The position numbers and the translations under genes were made by a program. A DNA stretch of 64,000 bases from contig CM119268.1 in assembly GCA_051294375.1 (NCBI GenBank), forward strand, positions 18,607,889 to 18,671,888. Reading direction: 5' to 3'. Shown here one piece after another: positions 58,501-64,000 of the stretch (its first letter is position 1; every line of letters starts with the position of its first letter). Below the pieces are notes generated by a model. It made no database searches. It was not told the origin of the DNA and saw only the letters and a program-made list of their open reading frames with translations. The DNA is from Paraspadella gotoi. Taxonomy: Eukaryota > Chaetognatha.

Positions 58501-61500
58501 AATTACGGAAATTATTAAAAAAAGTCTTTAGCCCAATTGGAGCTCCTTATGTCCACAAGTCCACGCTGCTGGAAAGAGGGGATTTGTGGTCTAATGAGCA
58601 AAAATGGCGGGTGAGTTAGTGTTTAGTTTCGGATGGGTAGTTTCCTTAAGAGAAGGCATCGGGAAAAATCGACGTGGAGAAGTGATTTACGTCTTTTTCC
58701 TGTTTTTTTTTTCTTGAATTTTTCAAAACCAAGCGCCATCTTTGAAAGGGAAACGAAAACAAACTTTGTTTACTTTTTCGATCTTGGTCACGTGAGCCAG
58801 AGACTCGATGCTTTCGGTTTTCTTTTCATTTGTTTCTTTTTGAAAAAAAAACCCCGAATTTTCCGTTTAATTAAATGCCAAAGCCAATGATTTCGCTCAT
58901 GGCCGTACAGAGAGATAAAAGAAGCTTCCAAGGATTAAGAAAAGAAGGAAGTAAAGATAAGGGAAAATAAAGCGTCGGTGGCAATTTTCTTTTATGATTA
59001 GTTGACGAGAATTCCATTAACGTGAAATCGCCTTAGCGAAAATATTACGATTATAAACCCTGGGAGTAGATTATGTAATATTTTCCCTTATTTTCTTTCT
59101 CGTTTTAAATTAACCCATAACAATGGCCTCACCTTATTATCCCATTCTCTTTCTCCTTCCCAGACCTCGTCCCCTTTCAAGCGCACGGTCTCTCTTCGCA
59201 TCGGCGAACTTCCTTCCACGCTGCAGCGCCAAATGCGCTCGCACTCCGACTCGCTTCAATCCGGCACCGGCGCCGCAAACGGGATTCACGGCGGCGCCGC
59301 CAACCCCATTAACGGCGTTCACGGCGTCAACGACCCCGCGGTGAACGGACAAGCCGATCTCGAGTCTCCGACGGGTTCCATCATTTCCGGTGAGGGGCGA
59401 ACGTCGTTTGTAGTCGGCGGAGCATAAATTTAAATCGAGTGAATTATTATGAAAACTGGAACAAATACAAAAATTATCCATTCATTCAATTAATAAGCTA
59501 TCTTGCCCCTGACCTTCTTCACGCTAACAATCAAGACTCTCTCACTCTCTGGTGAATGAAGTGGTACAATGTTATAGTAGGGTGGTATATCTGTATGAGA
59601 ATCTGCTAGTGTTTTTATACAATTGTATCCTTAATACGAGAATATATTATAACTTGCTGTCCAAAGTCAGCAGGCAAGATGGCTTATTTTTTAGATAAAC
59701 GGATAATTTTCATATTGGTTGATGGTTGTAACAATTTCATATTATACGTAATTGGAGTACTGAGTGAAAAATTTGTGATTTATTATAATTATCATTTGTG
59801 CGTAGCTTTGTAGTTTTTTGTTGTCGAGAGAAATAAATTTTTTTACATTTAACTTTCCCCTCTCTCTAAACCGAAATAAATGTGTCTTTATTCTCCCCTT
59901 CCTTCATCAGGCGCTTCCTCCATCGGCGCCATGAGCCTTCCGCCTGGCGTCGGCGCCTCCACGGCGCCCAACGCTCGGTCGGACGTCGACCTCATCAGTT
60001 CCATGTGCCAAAAGATTTCCACCGACTTGGGTGCTTTGGGCGCCGACTGGGACAGTTCTAGCGAGATTTTGGAAGTCGCTAAGGGTTAGTTTAGTAACGA
60101 GGACACCTACAACAAAGATTTGAGATATCCCAGTGACATCGTTAACATCATCGTTAAGAATTAGTAGGGTAATTTATAATTGGCCTTTATCGGTAAGATC
60201 CTTAGTATCGCTAAGGTTGGGAAGAATTATTAAAACGCCTCAAATAACTTTTTCATCACCATATCCTATGAATATAGTTATAAATGTAAGTTGAGAAATT
60301 GCCTAGTTTAACACCGGTGAGAAACTCAAGTAATGTCTTTAAAGATTGATAAATTTTGGTTTGTTAAAATGATCATATTCTGCAATCACCAATTCTCCCT
60401 CCTTCCGTCCAGCCTCTCGATTCCCTCAGTCCAACCTTCAAGGATTCGACAGCGTCAGCGTTCCCAACATGACCTCCTCCTCTTCATCACCTCCTCCTCC
60501 CTGTTCCTCCGTCTCTCCCTCGCTACAAGTCTCCTCGGTCTCTCCTCCTCTCCTCGCCCCCTCCACCGCCGCTTCCCGCCTCTCTTCCCCCCGCCCCCAT
60601 CGCCCGCGTCAAACCCCCTGCTCCGGCCAACGCGTCCGCCTCGTCTTTTCGAACCACTTCCGTCCTCGCGCCCGCCGCAGCCAAAACCCGCCGCCGACTG
60701 TGCCCGACACTTGTGATAAAAGTGAGAGAGTCGGGATTTTAGAGTTAAACTATATTGTGTATAGAGCCCAAAAAAATAATTTGCATATTGCAGTTTGGTT
60801 TGTTTAGGTGTTATGATGATTGGACGTATAAATCTAACTGATAATTTACTCATAATTCAAAAAAATTGTTTTTCAAGTCTTACCTTTGGATTCAAGAACT
60901 TATCGAACAAAAATAAAATAAAATAAAATAAAAATACAAAAAAAAAATACAAATAAAATACAAAAATTTCATCAAGAGCGAAAACAGAAACACTCGCCAC
61001 AATACTAGTTTTAAGTACAAATTCATGATCAGCTTAATTTTAAACTATAACCTAGTTTTCTGATCAAATTGTTATTGACTTTTGTTCTGATAGTATTTTT
61101 TTATGAAGTAATGTTACAAGTTTTGATGTGAGTGTCTTTTGTTTTATTTTTTGTTATCAGTGTAGTTTTTATCTGTTCCGATCTTTTTACACTGTTATTG
61201 TGACTTACTGTTTTTGTTTTTATTAAAAAAATTGTTTATTAATTCGTTTATTATTAAAAATTTTTCCTAATTATGCCTGCCTCTCCCTTTTCCCTTTTTA
61301 CAGAAATCCCGTCGACAGTCGTCAGTCATCATTCCAGAGCGGCGTCTATCGATCTCGGCGCCACGCCCTTCGCCGGCTCCACGCCGACGCCGCCTCAACG
61401 AACGGCGCCACTTTATTCCAGTTTCCGTTCGACGGATGGGCGCTCGACCGGCGTCACGCTGACGGCTCCAAACTGCGCCGGATCGGGACATAACGGCGTC

Positions 61501-61755
61501 CCTGGCGCGCCGGATTTCGACCCTTTTGACGCTCAGTGGGCGTTGCTTGGCAAAACTTCGTCGCTGACGTCGCGCGGTCGAGGTTACGGTTCCACGGACT
61601 CGGCCCACGGACGCAACGCCGTGAACGCCCCTAGTCACGCCTCCGTTCCGAGCGTCAACGCGTCGTCGAAGCGGAACTACGCGATGACGACGACGACATC
61701 GACGAATCCATTCGAGATTGATATCATCAGGAAAACATTCGAAGTCAATTTGTGA
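44930..61755 (+). CDS. numb: Numb, PTB-domain endocytic adaptor and cell-fate determinant, 10 exons
   Basis: Joined exons: 44930-45010, 46856-47002, 51062-51210, 52360-52539, 56407-56474, 58088-58200, 59164-59389, 59911-60084, 60413-60721, 61304-61755; phases agree and the sum is 1899 nt. Numb is a cytoplasmic and cortical adaptor that antagonises Notch during asymmetric division and links cargo to clathrin endocytosis. Seen in order: basic N-terminus ([11 protein letters not shown]...KPHQWQ), PTB domain ([58 protein letters not shown]), [39 protein letters not shown] and C-terminal TNPFEI...TFEVNL. DPF and NPF are the alpha-adaptin and EH-domain ligands. Serines in [15 protein letters not shown] and TVSLRI correspond to aPKC-type sites. 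Exon 4 needs three single-base corrections to read through. Length is about 632 aa, close to human Numb. Confidence 0.95.
45011..46855 (+). other. numb: Numb intron 1
   Basis: TC-rich and TTTC-rich tracts (45288-45660). A GC-balanced patch at 45715-45910 contains a local duplication (CGAGGTTACAG...GGAACCCTTT twice), and a GA tract lies at 46536. No exon recognised. Confidence 0.6.
46856..47002 (+). CDS. numb: Numb exon 2: first part of PTB domain
   Basis: 49 codons, phase 0 to 0, acceptor CGCCCCCAG, donor AAG|GTGAGT. It encodes [20 protein letters not shown], then [18 protein letters not shown]. This is the beta-1 strand and first helix of the PTB fold, with the ESRGMxxCE wording diagnostic of Numb. 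Confidence 0.96.
49104..49147 (-). ncRNA. Hammerhead-ribozyme-like motif, left arm
   Basis: On the minus strand: AATG, CTGATGA, A, GACTC-loop-GAGTC, GAAAC, TT, GTC, CATT. Stem I is AATG/CATT, stem II GACTC/GAGTC, stem III a minimal AC/GT closed by TT, and GTC is the expected cleavage triplet. The core CTGATGA and GAAA are intact, but an extra A separates CTGATGA from stem II. Short-stem-III type I hammerheads are known from Penelope-like retroelements. Activity is unproven. Confidence 0.45.
50614..50690 (+). ncRNA. Hammerhead-ribozyme-like motif, right arm, interrupted by a gap
   Basis: CAATGCTGATGAGAG precedes a 25-N gap, after which TGATGA, A, GACTC-loop-GAGTC, GAAAC, TT, GTC and AATT follow. 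It is the mirror copy of the left-arm motif. The base after GTC is A instead of C, which would weaken the first pair of stem I. The gap may have duplicated or lost a few bases. Confidence 0.35.
51062..51210 (+). CDS. numb: Numb exon 3: central PTB strands
   Basis: Acceptor CCAATCAG, donor TGCAG|GTGGGG (phase 2). It encodes [17 protein letters not shown], then [20 protein letters not shown] and ERGFAYIC. Reading frame is clean throughout. It follows a 4.06-kb intron containing the foldback element. Confidence 0.96.
52360..52539 (+). CDS. numb: Numb exon 4: end of PTB domain, three apparent one-base insertions
   Basis: Acceptor CCGTCTAG, donor AAAG|GTGAGG. Entry (phase 2) and exit (phase 2) fit the neighbours only if the exon is read end to end in one frame, but the conserved protein is spread over all three: RDGTT, then [19 protein letters not shown]...CLERKLKE, then DKDCGVTA, then [10 protein letters not shown]. 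One extra base is needed near 52373 (a G), 52480 (a G in GGG) and 52508 (an A in AAAA); together they restore frame. Read literally, a TGA at 52409-52411 ends the protein inside the PTB domain. Exon identity is certain; whether the shifts are real is not. Confidence 0.85.
52540..56406 (+). other. numb: Numb intron 4
   Basis: Purine-rich tracts, GA and CTTT repeats, a GACGAC-rich patch (54470-54600) and repeated CTGATTGGTCGGTT/CTGATTAGTCGGTC units near 54824 and 55040. GC-balanced sequence at 53590-53960 has no recognisable coding content. Confidence 0.6.
56407..56474 (+). CDS. numb: Numb exon 5: post-PTB GSFRQ segment
   Basis: Acceptor CCATTACAG, donor CAAG|GTATGT (phase 2 in, 1 out). It encodes [22 protein letters not shown] in the frame demanded by exon 6. 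It matches the TREGSFR/TRTGSFRQ segment that follows the PTB domain in relatives; with exon 4 the junction reads FERMGSFRQ. Confidence 0.9.
56528..56600 (-). other. tRNA-like fragment (minus strand)
   Basis: The reverse complement contains GGGGAGGCGAG and then GAGTTCGAGACC, resembling spaced Pol III A and B boxes. It is too short and divergent for a tRNA gene; it may be a SINE head. Confidence 0.25.
58088..58200 (+). CDS. numb: Numb exon 6: RQGSFRGF phosphosite segment
   Basis: Acceptor CTCTTCCAG; phase 1 in, 0 out; donor CAG|GTTGGG. It encodes [20 protein letters not shown], then [24 protein letters not shown] is the conserved 14-3-3/kinase motif of Numb. Confidence 0.94.
59164..59389 (+). 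CDS. numb: Numb exon 7: [11 protein letters not shown] segment and Gly/Ala/Asn-rich linker
   Basis: Acceptor CTTCCCAG, donor TCCG|GTGAGG (phase 0 in, 1 out). It encodes [20 protein letters not shown], corresponding to SPFKRQLSLRINELPST in relatives, followed by a lineage-specific linker with repeated N-G-V/I-H-G units (GIHGG, GVHGV) that looks like local coding-repeat expansion. Confidence 0.94.
59470..59710 (+). mobile_element. MITE-like family, copy 3, complete with terminal inverted repeats
   Basis: The left end AAAATTATCCATTCAT, with AATAAGCTATCTTGC after it, is mirrored at the right end by GCAAGATGGCTTATT and GGATAATTTT. The imperfect terminal repeats are about 37 bp around a 240-bp non-coding body. 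It sits in numb intron 7. Small size and lack of an open frame mark it as non-autonomous. Confidence 0.75.
59911..60084 (+). CDS. numb: Numb exon 8: ISSMCQ segment
   Basis: Acceptor TTCATCAG, donor AAGG|GTTAGT (phase 1 to 1). It encodes a Gly/Ser/Pro stretch and [19 protein letters not shown], matching the ESISSLCSQI patch of other Numb proteins. Confidence 0.9.
60413..60721 (+). CDS. numb: Numb exon 9: Ser/Pro-rich region
   Basis: Acceptor CGTCCAG, donor AAAA|GTGAGA; phase 1 to 1 fits exons 8 and 10. It encodes [18 protein letters not shown], then Ser/Pro-rich low-complexity sequence. Another frame in the second half ([15 protein letters not shown]) also looks Numb-like in composition, so a local pair of indels cannot be excluded; the exon borders are unaffected. 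Confidence 0.75.
61304..61755 (+). CDS. numb: Numb exon 10: C-terminus with DPF and NPF endocytic motifs
   Basis: Acceptor TTTTACAG in phase 1; stop TGA at 61753-61755. It encodes a Ser/Thr/Pro-rich region, [17 protein letters not shown] and the terminal [19 protein letters not shown]. The DPF and NPF motifs and the final F-E-V-x-L match the Numb C-terminus. AATAAA occurs at about 61766, a likely poly(A) signal, and again near 61876. Confidence 0.96.
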
Positions 61756-63649
61756 CGAAAAGAGGAAATAAAAAAGACCGGAAGTGAAACGTGAGAGGTT
61801 CTCCCAGTCACACCCCCTCCGCCCGATCAGAATTCACTCTAGAAGCGAATTGTCCCGTCGACTTTTTATTTTCTTGAATAAAAAAAATCTTCTCCCCTTT
61901 TCCTTAAGTGTCCCGCACATTACGTGAATTATATCGCTACTTGTAAACAAATGATTAATTCGTTCAGTTTTCGGCGCCAGCCATTAAAGTCTCTGATGTC
62001 TGGTGAAATGCGACACGAAAAATCGATCACTAAATTTGAGATCTCGCAATATAAATGATCTTTTGCAGAATCAGGTGATGAGAAATTTACAAAATTTCGA
62101 ATGGTGCAACTCGTTAAATTTGTTATTACTGTACATTTAAGAATAGTTTCACAGTGGCCTCAAAAAAGAGAAGACAGGAAAATTAATAAAAGTATAACTT
62201 TCGCGTTTTATAAACCCATGCTCAATAAAAATATCAAGATTTTATACTGATTTATTTTAATGGTTTGTTAAATCTGATGACCCCTGTCCGCAACTAAATT
62301 CCCATCTGTTCGTGAAAAATCATGATCGTGACTTCTCTCCCCCCCTCTCCCTCCCCCCCTTCTCTGCCCCTTTTTTCTCTATCCATCAACACCCCCAAAT
62401 GTATGAGTTTCGCCGCTAAGAAAGTAGTTAATCCTCCAACGCTTTCATAAGTCTATAACTCTTCTATTTCTCGAATTGTGAGATTTTGGTTTCACTATTA
62501 AGTTGAAAATTATATTTGACTTTGTTTAACCGTTTTAGCTCTTAGGGATGCTTATTTTTTTTTAAATTTACTTCTTAACATCGCGCTCAAAATGACTTTT
62601 TTTCCAATCGATCTCTTGTCCTTTATGAAAATAAGTAATTTTTTTTTCAACGAAAATACATTTTTTTGGTCTTTTATTTAATGTTAGTGACAGGAAGCTT
62701 TTTGTAAAAATTACCGTTTCTTTTTAGTTTATGCAATATTATTTTTTTATAAATTCATAGCTCTATATACACAAATATTTTTTTAAAAAATTATTTTTAT
62801 TTTCATTTCTATAAGAACCATCAAAATCAATTTAAAACTAGTTCTCTCCTTTTTAAACGATAACAGCAAAAAAAGATTGCATAATTCAATAATAGCTTCA
62901 AAAAGCGTCGATAGTCGATACTCAAACAAAAAAGCTTGCAGTAGCCGTAAATACGCTTCCTATCAATCGTGGCCGTTTTACTTTGTTTCTAAGTCTTCAC
63001 ACACCTAGTACGAACTCTGGTTAATTTCGTAAATAAAAAAAATGCTATTAATAGATTTTCAAATCTCGTAACCCTTGCAATTTTCAGATAGTCATTTATT
63101 AAGGATAAACACCAAATCGGATGACCTTTCAAATGTAGTAATTTGATGTATACATCTTTATCTATTCTTGAAACTACCCGAAGCTACATTTCCTGGATGA
63201 CAAAATGTTTGTTATTGGCAGAAAAAGCACGAAATTACAGAGAAGGGGATGGAAAAAAAGGTTAGATTTTACTTTTCAGTGTTTTTTTTTTTTTTATAAT
63301 CCTCTCAACTGAATCAAGGGGAGAATATTCACCGACTAAAATACTATTTTTGTGTTTACTTGTTCACACTCTGCGTTGTATTTCCGACCGAATAAAATAA
63401 AAACATCTAAAAGAAAGAGTGGTTTGTAGCGACGGGTAAAAATGAAATATGAGTTACGATCTCTCAAGGCGGAACTCTTTAGGCAATTTAGATAGATTGA
63501 ATCTCAGAAGAGATAAGTTGCATGATGGATATCGTTGGTCAACGACCGCTCTATGACGTCGCCTTTTCCGGATGGCCATTACCAACGATGGGATTGGTCG
63601 GTATTAAGGAAACCATCAGAAATTGACTAGAAAAAAGCCAAAAGAGGTT
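61756..63649 (+). other. Numb 3' flank
   Basis: Poly(A) signal candidates at 61766 and 61876, then AT-rich sequence without coding signal up to the small inverted-repeat element. Confidence 0.6.
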
Positions 63650-63784
63650 AATTTTACTTTCGCCGACCGGGGTTAGGGAGGGGTGAGGGTAAGGTATTAG
63701 GTAATAATTTTATTTTAAAAAATAAATATTTTTAAATACTTTTTTTCAAAAGACGCCAAAACCGCGGTCGGCGAAAGTAAAATT
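63650..63784 (+). mobile_element. Short inverted-repeat element (MITE-like)
   Basis: Left end AATTTTACTTTCGCCGACCG (63650-63669) is repeated in inverse at 63765-63784; extending inward gives 24 bp with one mismatch. The 85-bp centre is AT-rich and non-coding. This is a typical non-autonomous DNA-transposon layout, though target-site duplication is unclear. Confidence 0.7.
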
Positions 63785-63889
63785 TATCCGCCCAAAGGCC
63801 AAAACGTTTCGTTAAACTATTAATAAGTTAAATAGTAAATAAGTTTCGCTGATCGAATTAAGATCTGTCAAACGAAACTTCCCCCCGCG

Positions 63890-64000
63890 TCATTTCCGCA
63901 ATTTCCCGCAGCAGCTTTGCGGCAGCCGCCAATCAGGCCGCTTCAGCACGACCACCAAACTGATCAACGCCGGAATCAGGGGGATGAGGAAGAGCAGCCC
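63890..64000 (-). CDS. Candidate C-terminal end of a convergent minus-strand membrane protein, partial
   Basis: Reading the minus strand inward from the window edge gives an open frame of 36 codons ending in TGA (63890-63892 on the plus strand): a hydrophobic stretch LLFLIPLIPALISLVVVL, then KRPDWRLP and CCGKLRK. This has the form of a last transmembrane helix with a short basic cytoplasmic tail. Composition is GC-rich like the other exons. Only the end is visible, so no family can be named. Confidence 0.45.
   Translation of the reverse strand, partial: GLLFLIPLIPALISLVVVLKRPDWRLPQSCCGKLRK

Overview
This is a draft-assembly eukaryotic window (twelve runs of N, several ending inside microsatellites). 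It comes from a metazoan, most likely a protostome invertebrate. The evidence is two animal-specific genes with long AT-rich introns, C-ending codons in the exons, GT-AG (and two GC-AG) introns, and a Numb PTB domain whose wording (WMCHGF, SHERGF) is closer to arthropod than vertebrate Numb. The very high load of TC/GA, CGT, TTTCC, TGAA and CTCA microsatellites would suit a crustacean, but I cannot fix the taxon from sequence alone.

Region 1 (1-3254): a CGT-repeat tract, an LTR-type retrotransposon remnant followed by a long antisense copy of a tRNA-Leu 3' half, TC repeats, and a C/T-rich tract leading into the first exon of the receptor. Region 2 (3255-30422, + strand): the 3' part of a kainate-type ionotropic glutamate receptor gene. 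Twelve exons with mutually consistent splice phases encode ligand-binding lobe S1, M1, the pore loop, M3, S2, M4 and a cytoplasmic tail. The N-terminal domain and signal peptide are not in the window. Introns carry a TGACGTAA-motif cluster, MITEs, minisatellites, a 46-bp snapback hairpin and many microsatellites. Region 3 (30423-44900): about 14 kb with six of the assembly gaps, dense simple repeats, one candidate minus-strand terminal exon, and CCAAT and NRF1-like motifs that could belong to promoters.

Region 4 (44930-61755, + strand): the numb gene in ten exons, with the basic N-terminus, PTB domain, RQGSFRGF and FKRTVSLRI phosphorylation-type motifs, a DPF motif and a C-terminal NPF motif. 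Its second intron holds a 1.66-kb foldback element whose arms each contain a hammerhead-ribozyme-like core. Region 5 (61756-64000): the numb 3' flank, a small terminal-inverted-repeat element, and what looks like the C-terminal end of a convergent minus-strand membrane-protein gene.

Most notable points: the receptor encodes arginine directly (CGC) at the pore Q/R site, where many animals encode glutamine and edit the RNA, and the same pore loop has a two-residue insertion. Two successive receptor introns use GC donors. Numb exon 4 needs three single-base corrections (net +3) to read the conserved PTB sequence. All function calls come from recognising protein families by eye; no alignment or search was run.
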